A DNA stretch of 64,000 nucleotides from an uncultured Hyphomonadaceae bacterium (lineage in GTDB: Bacteria; Pseudomonadota; Alphaproteobacteria; Caulobacterales; Hyphomonadaceae). The notes beneath the pieces were generated by a model. The model was given only the letters and a program-made list of their open reading frames with translations. It did not search any database and was not told the DNA's origin. The stretch lies in the NCBI GenBank assembly GCA_938084575.1, contig CALKFG010000003.1, forward strand, positions 62,001-126,000, in the 5' to 3' direction. Positions 33,829 through 42,315 of this stretch are shown here, in pieces; within the stretch, counting starts at the first letter, position 1, and the number at the start of each line of letters is the position of its first letter. The position numbers and the translations under genes are program-made.

Positions 33829-35157
33829 ATGTCTGCGTCGCGGCTCTCCTATCGACAGGTGTTGCGCCTGTCTGTTCCGGTCATGCTGGCCCAGGCCGCG
33901 ATCGCCGCGACCGGTATTGTCGATACCGCGATCATGGGACTGGCGGGAACGAAGACCGATCTGGCCGCGGTCGCCATCGCCAGCACCGTGTTCAGTTTTA
34001 TTTATTGGGGGTTTGGTTTCCTGCGTATGTCGACGACGGGCCTTGTCGCTCAGGCGCTGGGGCGGGGTGCCGGTGCCGAGAGCAGCGCGCTGGCGCAGCG
34101 GGCTCTGGTGCTGGGTGCAGGTCTGGGCAGCACGGTGCTGCTGCTCGCGCCCCTCGCCCATGGATATCTGTTTATGCCGTTCGGCGCCGCACCCCCGGTC
34201 AATGCTCTGGCCCAGGCTTATTTCGACGCGCGCATCTGGGGCGCGCCCGCCTTGCTGATGAGTTATGGCATAACCGGCTGGTTGCTGGGGACGGGCCGGA
34301 CCGGCACACTTTTGGTTATGCAGCTGGTGATGAACGGCGTGAACATCGTCCTCGATGCCTGGTTTGTTCTGGGTCTGGGCTGGGGTCCTGCAGGTATTGG
34401 TGCAGGGACCGCCATGGCAGAATGGTCGGCCGTCGCGTTCGGCCTGATTGCCATCCGACGTGCCCTTTGTCCGACCCCGGATGTATTTGATCGCCCCGCG
34501 CTGCTGGCCCTGTTCGGTGCCAATCGAGATATTCTGATCCGGACGCTGGCCATGCTGTTCTGTTTTGCCTGGTTCGTGCGGTCGGGGACCCAGCTTGGCA
34601 CGGCCACGCTGGCGGGCAATCAGGTCCTGCTTCAATTCATCACTGTCGCCGCCTTCGTTCTGGATGGGGTCGCTTTTGTCGCTGAGAAAGAGGTGGGCGA
34701 GGCTTTTGGTGCCGGGCGCCGGGACCGGTTGATGCGAGCGATGCAGGTCACCACCGTGCTGGCCGTGGGGTTTGCCTGCAGTCTGTCGCTGGCCTATGCC
34801 GCCTTCGGAGGGGGGCTGATTTCCGAGGTCATTCGGGATGCCGAGGCCCGCGCCGTGGCGCTTGATGTCCTGCCCTACTGCGCGCTCGTCCCGGTCCTCG
34901 GTGTTTTCGCCTACCAGCTGGATGGGTTTCTGATTGGCGCGACACGGGGCGCCGCCCTGCGAACCGCGTCTCTGGTCGTGGTCCCGGTCTATGTCGGCCT
35001 CGATCTGTGGCTCCGCCCAGCCTATGGCAATCACGGCGTCTGGCTGGCCTTTCTTGGCATGTATCTGGTGCGGACCGCGGCCCACGCTGCCTTTCTGCCG
35101 GCATTGATCGCGGACACTAGCGCAGATCGGATCCAACTGCCTCTTCGAGAGACGTGA
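33829..35157 (+). CDS. MATE family multidrug/toxin exporter (DinF-like)
   Basis: Cation-coupled efflux protein with about twelve membrane segments, 442 residues. The N-terminal half contains LSVPVMLAQAAIAATGIVDT and the family motif around FSFIYWGFGFLRMSTTGLVAQ, which is typical of the DinF subgroup. The ATG at 33829 gives the normal N-terminus; the frame continues open upstream to 33667 but that part overlaps the amt promoter. Its 3' end overlaps pyrD by 41 bases in convergent orientation. Confidence 0.9.
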   Translation: MSASRLSYRQVLRLSVPVMLAQAAIAATGIVDTAIMGLAGTKTDLAAVAIASTVFSFIYWGFGFLRMSTTGLVAQALGRGAGAESSALAQRALVLGAGLGSTVLLLAPLAHGYLFMPFGAAPPVNALAQAYFDARIWGAPALLMSYGITGWLLGTGRTGTLLVMQLVMNGVNIVLDAWFVLGLGWGPAGIGAGTAMAEWSAVAFGLIAIRRALCPTPDVFDRPALLALFGANRDILIRTLAMLFCFAWFVRSGTQLGTATLAGNQVLLQFITVAAFVLDGVAFVAEKEVGEAFGAGRRDRLMRAMQVTTVLAVGFACSLSLAYAAFGGGLISEVIRDAEARAVALDVLPYCALVPVLGVFAYQLDGFLIGATRGAALRTASLVVVPVYVGLDLWLRPAYGNHGVWLAFLGMYLVRTAAHAAFLPALIADTSADRIQLPLRET

Positions 35158-36184
35158 ACCCGTCTGCACGCAACAGCATCGCCAGGTCAGAATTCAGTGT
35201 CGCGACCAGATCGGGGCCCTGATAGGCGAGCGCGGTGTAGAGCTGAACCGCGCTGGCGCCGGCCCGGATCTTGGCATAGGCGTCACGCCCGCTGCTGATG
35301 CCGCCACAGCCGACGAGGTCGAAACGGCCCTCCAGGGCCTCAGCGAAGAGACGCAGGATCCGGGTGGACAGCGTCATCAGAGGCGCGCCCGACAACCCGC
35401 CGCTTTCGGCGCGACCGGCGGCGGCCAGACCAATGGGACGTGTGACCGTTGTGTTCGAGACGATCAGGCCGGAAAGCCAGCCAGCATGTGGGATCAGGCT
35501 GAGCGCAATCTGGTCGACATCCTGTGTCGACAGGTCCGGGGCAACCTTGAGGAAAACAGGCTTGACGATGCCGGTCGCCGCCCAGGCTGCGTGGCATCTT
35601 GCCAGCAGCGTGTCCAGTCGGCTGTCAGCCTGCAGGCCCCGCAGGCCCGGCGTGTTCGGACTTGAAATATTGAGGGTCAGATAATCCGCCAGAGGCAGGG
35701 CAGCAGTGAGGCCGGTTTCATAATCCGAGATAAAGTCGACGCTGTCTTTATTGGCGCCGACATTTGCACCGACCGGGATGGCGAGGTGGTGTTTCTGGCG
35801 GCGCAGATTGTCGAGGAAAACGCTCAGCCCTGCATTGTTGAACCCGAGCCGGTTGATGACCGCGCGGTCCTGCTTCAGGCGAAACAGTCTCGGCTTGGGA
35901 TTGCCCTTCTGGGGGCGCGGCGTGACGGTGCCACATTCCAGCCAGCCAAACCCAAAGCGGGCCAGGTTCGCAGCAACTTCTGCATTCTTGTCAAATCCGG
36001 CCGCCAGCCCGATCGGGTTCGCCAGGGTCAGCCCGGACCGTGGCAGACGGAGGGAGGTGTTCCACGATGCCGGATCCAGATCGGGCAGCGCCAGTCCTGT
36101 TTTCAGCGCGGCCAGGGTCAGCGTGTGGGCGGTTTCAGCGGGGAAGCCGCGCAAAATCGGAAGAGCAAGTCTGGAAAGGCTCAT
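35117..36184 (-). CDS. pyrD: Dihydroorotate dehydrogenase (quinone), class 2
   Basis: Fourth step of pyrimidine synthesis: oxidises dihydroorotate with transfer of electrons to ubiquinone. 355 residues, the normal class 2 length, with an N-terminal amphipathic region for the membrane. FMN and substrate motifs include NPIGLAAGFDKNAE, FLECGTVTPRPQKGNPKPR-like text (here WLECGTVTPRPQKGNPKPR), NRLGFNNAG, NISSPNTPGLRGLQ with the class 2 catalytic Ser, and GCGGISSGRDAYAKI. Its end overlaps the MATE gene. Confidence 0.96.
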   Translation of the reverse strand: MSLSRLALPILRGFPAETAHTLTLAALKTGLALPDLDPASWNTSLRLPRSGLTLANPIGLAAGFDKNAEVAANLARFGFGWLECGTVTPRPQKGNPKPRLFRLKQDRAVINRLGFNNAGLSVFLDNLRRQKHHLAIPVGANVGANKDSVDFISDYETGLTAALPLADYLTLNISSPNTPGLRGLQADSRLDTLLARCHAAWAATGIVKPVFLKVAPDLSTQDVDQIALSLIPHAGWLSGLIVSNTTVTRPIGLAAAGRAESGGLSGAPLMTLSTRILRLFAEALEGRFDLVGCGGISSGRDAYAKIRAGASAVQLYTALAYQGPDLVATLNSDLAMLLRADGFTSLEEAVGSDLR

Positions 36185-36518
36185 GGATGCTGTCCCATAG
36201 AGAAGCGCCGGGTTTGGAGGCCGGCATGAGAGCGTGACAAGGTCATGGTCAGGCCGGATATCCGTTCGTTTCCAGACCCCATATCAGCATGACTTCGCGC
36301 GGAAAGCCATGGCTGTCAGGCACCGCACCCCGGCCTGTCAGCCGGGTTGCAAAGGCCGTCACTGTCCCGTTTTGGCGGCAGGGGTTTTGTGAGTCGGACG
36401 CGGTCGCGACATGAAGATGCGAAATTAATGGAATTAATTATGTCTTGTTATCAATGATGTTGATTATATTCCTATCAAGCGATCTTTGCAGATTACTTTT
36501 TTTGGGGGTCTATAAGTA
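36185..36518. other. Intergenic region between pyrD and the HTH gene
   Basis: No gene was found. The left two thirds have normal GC content and contain a small stem CCCGGC/GCCGGG at 36329-36346 without a T-run. The right part, from about 36420, is strikingly AT-rich and holds short palindromes: ATTAAT-GGA-ATTAAT and ATCAA-TGATG-TTGAT (36450-36464), followed by TATATT, a possible -10. This looks like the control region of the HTH gene downstream. Confidence 0.4.
36450..36464 (+). promoter_or_regulatory. Candidate operator palindrome upstream of the HTH gene
   Basis: ATCAA-TGATG-TTGAT is a perfect 5-base inverted repeat, directly followed by TATATT (36465-36470). Position 55 bases before the HTH start codon fits binding by the encoded repressor-like protein, but no second copy was located to support this. 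Confidence 0.3.
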
Positions 36519-36770
36519 ATGTCATTTCAGCATGCTCATATTTGGGCAGCGATTGATGAAATTGCTGCAGGACACGGGCTTACTCCGTCCGCGCTGGCTC
36601 GGATGTCCGGGCTGGATGCCACAGCCTTCAACCTGTCCAAGCGCCGCAACACTTCCGGTCGGGCGCGGTGGCCCTCGACAGAGAGCATTGCGCGGGTGCT
36701 GACCGCTGTCGAGATGGGGTTTGAGGAGTTTGCGGCGGTGGTCGTGCGCCATGGCCGTGACGGGCTATAG
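36519..36770 (+). CDS. Stand-alone HTH protein resembling the N-terminus of S24/LexA-type repressors
   Basis: 83-residue protein made almost entirely of a phage-repressor-like HTH. The text IWAAIDEIAAGHGLTPSALARM and then FNLSKRRN ... WPSTESIARVL is the same pattern as the DNA-binding part of alphaproteobacterial S24-family regulators, which normally continue into an autoproteolytic peptidase domain of over 100 residues. Here a stop comes right after the HTH. It may be a truncated gene or a genuine small regulator. The upstream DNA is AT-rich, unlike the rest of the window. Confidence 0.75.
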   Translation: MSFQHAHIWAAIDEIAAGHGLTPSALARMSGLDATAFNLSKRRNTSGRARWPSTESIARVLTAVEMGFEEFAAVVVRHGRDGL

Positions 36771-36949
36771 GGGGCAACACAGGATCGATGCCGCTCCTGG
36801 CTCTCTTCCGGCAATGAGGTTTGACCCGACCGCCTGTTGGCGCCGAGGCGGCAGGTCAGCCGGGTCAGCCCCCGGCAAACCTTGCGCAAAAAGGGAACAG
36901 GCGGCAGAAGGTCCAAGACGACGGATCATATCGGGGAAGCGGCATCGGG

Positions 36950-37855
36950 ATGGATTGGGACAAGTTGAAATCCTTTCACGCGGCGGCGGAATGCGGCAGC
37001 CTGACCGCGGCGGGTGAGCGTCTCGGAATTTCTCAATCTGCCGTGTCGCGCCAGATTACTGCCCTGGAAGAGCAGCTGGCCATGTCCCTGTTCCAGCGCC
37101 ATGCCAGGGGTCTGGTCCTGACCGATGCCGGCCGGACGCTGCACATTTCGACCAGTGAAATGGCCAGTGCCGCTCAGGAGGCCAGTGCCGCGCTGCGGGA
37201 CCAGCAGGACATCGCCCAGGGGGATCTGACGGTTACGGCGCCGGTCGCCTTCGGGTCGACCTGGCTGGTGCCGCGCCTGCATCATTTTTCCAATCAGCAT
37301 CCTGACCTGCGCATTGATCTGCGTCTTGATGACGGCGAGCATTATGACCTGCTTAAGCTTGAGGCAGAATGTGCCATCCGCCTCTGGGCGGCGGATAAAG
37401 CGGACCTGATCCAGCGTAAGCTGGCGACGGTCGGCACCAATCTGTACGCATCGCCGGAATATCTGGCGCAGTTTGGTTATCCGGCGACACCGGCGGATCT
37501 CGACCATCACCGCATCATTGCCTATGGCCAGGCCGACAGTCCGATCACCGCCATGTCCTTTGCCGAACGGGTCGGGCGGGATGATGAGCGGCCGCGCAAG
37601 GCGGCCTTGATGGTCAACAATGTCCCCGCCATGCTGCGGGCCGTCGAGGCGGGCCTCGGTATTGCCGACCTGCCTGATTATATGGTCAGCGCGGTGCCGC
37701 GGCTTGTCCGGGTTCTTGAAGACCATACCGGCCCGAGCTTCGACCTGTATTTTGTTTATCCGAACAATCTGAAACGCTCCAAGCGCGTGGCAGCGTTCCG
37801 CGACTTCTTATCCCACGAAGTTGACGCCTTTCGGGCGGGTGTGTTTCGCGCCTAG
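36950..37855 (+). CDS. LysR family transcriptional regulator
   Basis: 301-residue regulator. The winged HTH is at the N-terminus (KSFHAAAECGSLTAAGERLG then ISQSAVSRQITALEEQL) and a LysR substrate-binding domain follows from about residue 90. The ATG at 36950 is the usual family start; an open frame extends back to 36821 without similarity to the family. Target genes are unknown. Followed by a gap with a strong candidate small RNA. Confidence 0.92.
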   Translation: MDWDKLKSFHAAAECGSLTAAGERLGISQSAVSRQITALEEQLAMSLFQRHARGLVLTDAGRTLHISTSEMASAAQEASAALRDQQDIAQGDLTVTAPVAFGSTWLVPRLHHFSNQHPDLRIDLRLDDGEHYDLLKLEAECAIRLWAADKADLIQRKLATVGTNLYASPEYLAQFGYPATPADLDHHRIIAYGQADSPITAMSFAERVGRDDERPRKAALMVNNVPAMLRAVEAGLGIADLPDYMVSAVPRLVRVLEDHTGPSFDLYFVYPNNLKRSKRVAAFRDFLSHEVDAFRAGVFRA

Positions 37856-37908
37856 CGTTCCCACAACAGACCTATGCAAAAATTCATGGAAAAACGCTCG
37901 AACTCGTC

Positions 37909-37938
37909 TTGAAGCCTGTGTAACAGGGTCCATATACG
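37909..37938 (+). promoter_or_regulatory. Sigma-70 promoter of the small RNA candidate
   Basis: TTGAAG (37909-37914) and TATACG (37933-37938) are 18 bases apart. No reading frame of note begins downstream before the terminator, so this promoter appears dedicated to a short non-coding transcript starting near 37945. Confidence 0.5.
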
Positions 37939-37944
37939 CTGTGT

Positions 37945-38041
37945 TCCGGCCCGTCCCGATTTCTCCAATTGGGCGTTTCCTCCCTCCCTGCCGGGACACC
38001 AACTTCAAAGCCCGGCGCGTTCGATCGCGCCGGGTTTTTTT
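37945..38041 (+). ncRNA. Candidate small RNA with CCTCCCTCCC loop and intrinsic terminator
   Basis: Predicted transcript of about 97 bases between LysR and ttcA. GTCCCG (37953-37958) pairs with CGGGAC (37992-37997), and the enclosed loop contains CCTCCCTCCC (37979-37988), the complement of a strong Shine-Dalgarno sequence. It then ends in a near-perfect intrinsic terminator. Alphaproteobacteria have small RNAs with exposed CCUCC-type loops (the so-called cuckoo or CcsR RNAs), and this candidate shares that logic. Promoter, stem-loop and terminator are all visible, making it the best ncRNA prediction in the window. Confidence 0.6.
38011..38041 (+). terminator. Strong intrinsic terminator
   Basis: CCCGGCGCG (38011-38019) pairs perfectly with CGCGCCGGG (38026-38034) around the loop TTCGAT and is followed directly by seven T residues. 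It ends the small RNA candidate and may also catch read-through from LysR. Confidence 0.85.
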
Positions 38042-38049
38042 GGGTCGGA

Positions 38050-38922
38050 TCAGAAGGGGACGCCATCATCGCCGGGACCGGCCCGGCCCGGGGTCAGGCC
38101 GGCAAAATCGAACAGGCGAGCATCATGCAAATGGCTGGGGCGGGCGGTGCTCAGTGCCCTGGCCATGACCTGGCGTACGCCCGGTTTCCGGACTTCCCAG
38201 TCGGTCAGCATCTGTTTCATCGCCTGGCGCTGCAGGCCGTCCTGAGAGCCACAGAGATTGCAGGGAATGATCGGGAAATCGAGCGCTTCGGCGAATTTTT
38301 CCAGATCGGTTTCCGCGCAGGTGATCAGCGGGCGGAGCACCATGACGTCACCGTCATCATTCAGGAGCTTTGGTGGCATGGCCGCGAGCCGACCGCCATG
38401 CACCAAATTCATCATGAAGGTTTCCAGCGCATCGTCGCGGTGATGTCCCAGGACGATCGCATCACAGCCTTCCTCCCGGGCAATGCGGTACAGAATGCCC
38501 CGCCGCAGCCGCGAACACAGGGCACAGAAGGTCCGGTCGGCGGCAATCTTATCGGTGACAATGGAATAGGTGTCTTCGGTTTCGATCCGGTGGGCCACGC
38601 CATGGCGGGTCAGCCAGTCCGGCAGAATGTGCTTGGGAAAGCCGGGCTGGCCCTGGTCGAGATTGCAGGCCAGCAGGTCAACCGGCAGGGCACCCTGCCA
38701 CTGCAGGTCAAGCAGGATGGTCAACAGGCCGTAGCTGTCCTTGCCGCCAGAGAGGCAGACCAGCCATTTGGGCCGCCGGGTCGCCGTGCGATCGATCAGT
38801 CCATAGGTGTCGACGACCTGAAGAGCATTGCGCACCAGGCGTTTGCGGAGCTTCTTGAAGCTGACCCCGGAGGGCATGTCTGCCAGCAGGGCGGGGCAGG
38901 TCGTGGAGAGCGTGTCGGCCAT
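38050..38922 (-). CDS. ttcA: tRNA 2-thiocytidine biosynthesis protein TtcA
   Basis: Iron-sulfur enzyme that thiolates cytidine 32 of certain tRNAs using ATP. About 290 residues. The PP-loop SGGKDSYG (from residue 58) and the two CxxC pairs (FCALC and CNLCG) that hold the Fe-S cluster are all present, as is the [15 protein letters not shown] motif. The ATG at 38922 is preferred; a TTG two codons upstream is also in frame. It joins QueG and TrhO as tRNA-modification enzymes in this window. Confidence 0.95.
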   Translation of the reverse strand: MADTLSTTCPALLADMPSGVSFKKLRKRLVRNALQVVDTYGLIDRTATRRPKWLVCLSGGKDSYGLLTILLDLQWQGALPVDLLACNLDQGQPGFPKHILPDWLTRHGVAHRIETEDTYSIVTDKIAADRTFCALCSRLRRGILYRIAREEGCDAIVLGHHRDDALETFMMNLVHGGRLAAMPPKLLNDDGDVMVLRPLITCAETDLEKFAEALDFPIIPCNLCGSQDGLQRQAMKQMLTDWEVRKPGVRQVMARALSTARPSHLHDARLFDFAGLTPGRAGPGDDGVPF

Positions 38923-38965
38923 GGACAAGGCTCATCGCCTGTCTGGCCGATAAATTCAAGCCGGG

Positions 38966-39424
38966 TCAGCCGCGCGGATCATTGAGGCGATAATACTCCG
39001 CGGCGCTCATCCAGCGCCCGCGCAGGCGTTTGGACCGCTTGAGCCAGCGCCGGCGCAGCTGGTCGTGATTCGGTGCATCGGTGGCTGTGCGTGGCACCAG
39101 CATGTCATTCATGACGGGCCGATAGTGTCGGATCAGGTCTTCCTCGATGCGGCGCCGGTCGTCTTCCGTTGCGACGCGCAGGACATGACGCTCTTTTGCT
39201 CTGAACTTGTAGAGGGCCTTATACCATTTTTCGTGATCCTCGAGCCGGTCGCTCAGACTGGCCGCTTTGCCGATATAAATCGGGGTGACCCAGAACAGGG
39301 CGGTTCTGCGGACCATGATATAAATGCCGGGATCGGCGGGCAGCTCTGACAGGCTCCGGGTGACCCGGAAGCGATGGCGCCGGCCGGTTTCACCCTGCCA
39401 GACGTGGTGGCCGAAAAGATTCAT
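38966..39424 (-). CDS. Small GIY-YIG-like protein
   Basis: 152-residue protein with a GIY-YIG-type core: DPGIYIMV followed about 15 residues later by PIYIGKAASLSDRLEDHEK, and an Arg/Glu-rich helix (RRIEEDLIRHYRP) that could supply the catalytic Glu. This is the pattern of GIY-YIG endonucleases. The C-terminus is rich in Arg and Lys (LRRRWLKRSKRLRGRW), consistent with nucleic acid binding. It is not the usual short YhbQ/URI domain and I do not recognise a named family. Its neighbours are ttcA and rnhB. Confidence 0.6.
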   Translation of the reverse strand: MNLFGHHVWQGETGRRHRFRVTRSLSELPADPGIYIMVRRTALFWVTPIYIGKAASLSDRLEDHEKWYKALYKFRAKERHVLRVATEDDRRRIEEDLIRHYRPVMNDMLVPRTATDAPNHDQLRRRWLKRSKRLRGRWMSAAEYYRLNDPRG

Positions 39425-39481
39425 GTCTGCGGTCTCCTCAGAGTTCGGGCCGCGCCCGGTCCCGGCATCCTGACCGGGGGC

Positions 39482-40072
39482 CTATGCCAGCCCCCGTTGG
39501 CGCCGGGCTGCGGCCACGGGGGCGAAGCTGTGACGGTGGATCGGACAGGGCCCAAGCGCCGTCAGCGCGGCGGCATGCGCGGCCGTGCCATAACCCTTAT
39601 GTCCGGCAAAACCATAGCCGGGATAGGTGTCAGACAAGACGAGCATGTCGCGGTCGCGGGCAGTCTTGGCGAGAATCGACGCAGCTGAGATGGCCGGCTC
39701 GCTGAGGTCGCCTTTGATGATCGCCCGCGCGGGCACCGGCAGGTCGGCGGGCAGGGCATTCCCGTCGATCAGGATTTCATCCGGGACGATGTGCAGCGCG
39801 CGGATGGCGCGGGTCATCGCCAGAAACGTCGCCTGGCGAATATTGATGCGGTCAATTTCTGCCGGCGTCGCCTCGGCAACGGCCCAGGCCAGGGCGGTCT
39901 GCCGGATCTCGATGGCGAGAGCCTCGCGCCTGGCCGCCGTCAGTTTTTTCGAATCAGTCAGGCCGGCAATCGGTTGCGCAGGATCCAGAATCACAGCGCC
40001 GGCCGTGACCGGCCCGGCCCATGGCCCACGGCCTGCCTCGTCAACACCACAGATCCGCGCTACGACCCTCAT
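39482..40072 (-). CDS. rnhB: Ribonuclease HII
   Basis: Cleaves RNA in RNA-DNA hybrids and removes misincorporated ribonucleotides. The type 2 RNase H signature [14 protein letters not shown] at the N-terminus supplies the first Asp and Glu; ILIDGNALP and [11 protein letters not shown] provide the later motifs. The start at 40072 (MRVVARICG) gives 196 residues, the normal length; a start 12 codons further up (40108) is also in frame and cannot be excluded. Confidence 0.95.
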   Translation of the reverse strand: MRVVARICGVDEAGRGPWAGPVTAGAVILDPAQPIAGLTDSKKLTAARREALAIEIRQTALAWAVAEATPAEIDRINIRQATFLAMTRAIRALHIVPDEILIDGNALPADLPVPARAIIKGDLSEPAISAASILAKTARDRDMLVLSDTYPGYGFAGHKGYGTAAHAAALTALGPCPIHRHSFAPVAAARRQRGLA

Positions 40073-40106
40073 CACCACAAATAGAACTGATTCCGGGAAC
40101 AGGACC

Positions 40107-41081
40107 ATGCCACAGCCTTATGTCATTGAGATCTCTGCAACGGGCGGCGTCGACGTGCTGCGCAAAACGGCCCGTGATCCGCGCCCGCCGGGCCCCGCTG
40201 AGGCGCGGGTTCGCCAGACCGCAATTGGGCTGAATTTCATCGACACCTACCATCGAACGGGCCTTTACCCGGTCAAAATGCCCTTCATTCCGGGCTCTGA
40301 AGGCGCCGGAATTGTCGAGGCCGTCGGCGACGCGGTGACGGGTCTCAGGCCCGGGGACCGGGTCGCCTATCTCGGTTCAGGCACCTATGCGACGCATTAT
40401 ACCGGCCCGGCCGCGGGCATGATCCGGCTGCCGGATGATATCAGCGAGGAAACCGCCGCGGCGACGCTGCTCAAGGGGCTGACGGCCTGGATGCTGCTGT
40501 TCGAGGTCCGCCGCGCAATGCCGGGCGATACCGCCTTGGTCTGGGCCCCGGTTGGCGGTGTTGGCTCCCTGCTGGTGCCCTGGGCCACGGCCATGGGCGT
40601 GCGCGTGATCGCCGTGACCTCGTCGCCGGAGAAAGCCGCCCGGGCCCGCGCCCTGGGCGCCAGCGACGCGATCCTGTCCGGGGCTGACGATGTGGCGGCC
40701 CAGGTGCGTGCGCTGACAGACGGTCAGGGTGTGGATGTCAGCTATGACAATGTCGGCGAGGCCGCGGCCAGGGCATCGCTTGACAGTTTGCGTCCACGTG
40801 GCTGGTGGATCAGCTATGGCAATGCGTCAGGCGCCGTTGCCCCGATCGCACCGGGGATTCTGGCTGCGAAAGGGTCCCTGATCCTGACCCGTCCCACCCT
40901 GTTTTCCTTTATCGGATCCGCCGAAGGTCTGGCGCGCGGGAAGGCGGCCCTGTTCGGCGCTCTGCGCACCGGCGCGATCAGCGCCCATATTGGTCAGCGC
41001 TTTGCCCTTGAGGACATTGGTTCCGCGCATACTGCGATTGAAAGCCGGCAGACGCAGGGCGCGACGCTGATCCTGCCCTGA
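40107..41081 (+). CDS. Quinone oxidoreductase (zinc-free MDR family)
   Basis: 324-residue NADPH-dependent quinone reductase-like enzyme. The N-terminal domain has [16 protein letters not shown]-type text (here [17 protein letters not shown]) and [15 protein letters not shown], and the nucleotide loop is [15 protein letters not shown]. No zinc ligands are visible. The start at 40107 opposes rnhB; longer frames running back through rnhB are shadows. A second protein of this superfamily occurs at 26.5 kb. Confidence 0.92.
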   Translation: MPQPYVIEISATGGVDVLRKTARDPRPPGPAEARVRQTAIGLNFIDTYHRTGLYPVKMPFIPGSEGAGIVEAVGDAVTGLRPGDRVAYLGSGTYATHYTGPAAGMIRLPDDISEETAAATLLKGLTAWMLLFEVRRAMPGDTALVWAPVGGVGSLLVPWATAMGVRVIAVTSSPEKAARARALGASDAILSGADDVAAQVRALTDGQGVDVSYDNVGEAAARASLDSLRPRGWWISYGNASGAVAPIAPGILAAKGSLILTRPTLFSFIGSAEGLARGKAALFGALRTGAISAHIGQRFALEDIGSAHTAIESRQTQGATLILP

Positions 41082-41095
41082 GCCGGAGCGCGGCC

Positions 41096-41998
41096 TCAGG
41101 GGACCGGCGCGAGCTCCAGCAACAGGGCCGGATCAATATAGAAGTCGCCGGCGCGGTCCTGTGTCCCCGGATTGCGCCATTTGACCGCCCAGTGCAGGTG
41201 CGGCCCGGTTGTGCGCCCTGTATTGCCGGACGCCCCGATCCGATCGCCAGCTGCCACGCTCTGGCCGGCCGCGACGGTGACCTCGGACATATGCATGAAC
41301 ACCGAGACCAGCCCGTCTCCGTGGTCAAGGAAGACGGTGCCGCCTTCATAATACAGGTCCGGATCGCCAAGCGTGACGGTGCCCGGGGCAGGGGCGCGCA
41401 CCTCCGCTCCGACGGGGACGGCAATGTCATACCCATAATGAACCGACACCCGGTCACAGCTTGAGCCGTCCGCGCGCGTCCCGACATATCTCCGGGCCGG
41501 GCCAAACGGAGACGAGGTCGGGCCGTCTGCCGGACGCCGGAAGCCCCCATCGGCACCCGGCCCCTCCGCAAAGGTCTTGAAGGCGGCTTGTTTCTTGACC
41601 CAGCTCCGGCTGGCATGGGCTTTCTGGGCCTCGGTACGGGCATCGACCTTGTCACAGTCAAATCCGGTGATCTCCCGGAAGGGGTCCTGTCTCGGCGCAA
41701 TGTCAATGGTCAGCGGGGCGAGGGTCGCATCATTGGCCGTCAGGATCAGCTGGTCAGGGGCATCCCGCTCCAGCCCAAGCGTTACCTGACCGTCGGCCGG
41801 CACCGGCACCTCGCGCACAAGCTGTCCGCTGGCACTGATCAGGCTGAGCCGGTCGCCCCGGGGGACGGCGCACCTTAACAGCCCAGCCTGCCGGGCCACG
41901 CCGTCACAGTGGATCGGCTGCGGGGCCGGCTCCGCCTGTGCGGTGACCCACAGGGCCACCAGGCTGGCACTGGCGCAGAGGACGGGGCCTCGCCGCAT
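41096..41998 (-). CDS. M23 family metallopeptidase, exported
   Basis: 300-residue exported protein: signal peptide (VLCASASLVALWVTAQA), a beta-rich middle region, and a C-terminal M23/LytM domain. HYGYDIAVPVGAE (HxxxD) and HLHWAVKW (HxH) give the zinc ligands, so it could be an active peptidoglycan endopeptidase. It starts directly after the DUF2093 stop on the same strand. The second M23 protein in the window (29.2 kb) is a lipoprotein and is not closely similar. Confidence 0.9.
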   Translation of the reverse strand: MRRGPVLCASASLVALWVTAQAEPAPQPIHCDGVARQAGLLRCAVPRGDRLSLISASGQLVREVPVPADGQVTLGLERDAPDQLILTANDATLAPLTIDIAPRQDPFREITGFDCDKVDARTEAQKAHASRSWVKKQAAFKTFAEGPGADGGFRRPADGPTSSPFGPARRYVGTRADGSSCDRVSVHYGYDIAVPVGAEVRAPAPGTVTLGDPDLYYEGGTVFLDHGDGLVSVFMHMSEVTVAAGQSVAAGDRIGASGNTGRTTGPHLHWAVKWRNPGTQDRAGDFYIDPALLLELAPVP

Positions 41999-42208
41999 TC
42001 AGTGATCCTGGATCATGCGGGCGCTGGCGGCGGCGGCATCGACATAGGCCTCCTGCCGGTCAACGCACCAGTAACGCAGGGCCTGAAGCGGAATTTTCCG
42101 TCCGGTTACGGCGCACAGCACGAAGTCTCCCGGGCTTTCCAGCCGGAGGTCGCCATCAAGGTAGACAATCGCAGCCTCACCCGGGAGGCGGTCGGTTTTC
42201 TTAAGCAT
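41999..42208 (-). CDS. DUF2093 family protein
   Basis: Small conserved alphaproteobacterial protein (about 69 residues) of unknown function. Family hallmarks are [21 protein letters not shown] and [22 protein letters not shown]. The ATG at 42208 is chosen; a frame starting at 42226 adds six residues. Its stop abuts the M23 gene start, so the two form an operon. It is divergent from recA. Confidence 0.88.
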   Translation of the reverse strand: MLKKTDRLPGEAAIVYLDGDLRLESPGDFVLCAVTGRKIPLQALRYWCVDRQEAYVDAAAASARMIQDH

Positions 42209-42276
42209 CCGGGGAGTATGCCTCACATTCTCCGCGGAGAAAACCGGCAGGATGAATGTTTCGGCTTTGTTCTGCG

Positions 42277-42291
42277 GAACATATGTGGTAC
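42277..42291 (+). promoter_or_regulatory. LexA (SOS) box in the recA promoter
   Basis: GAAC-ATATGTG-GTAC matches the alphaproteobacterial LexA site GAAC-N7-GAAC (equivalently GTTC-N7-GTTC) with one mismatch. It lies between TTGTTC (42267-42272) and TACAGC (42289-42294), the probable -35 and -10, an arrangement that would block RNA polymerase. A GTTC sits just upstream as well, forming GTTCTGCGGAAC. Confidence 0.65.
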
Positions 42292-42315
42292 AGCATGTTT
42301 TCTGCAGTCATTGGT

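Noticed and set aside
33757-35169. Long minus-strand open frame of 470 codons antisense to the MATE gene.
   Set aside because: It has no family features, is rich in Gln, His and Arg as expected from antisense of a hydrophobic protein, and the plus-strand MATE protein explains the DNA.
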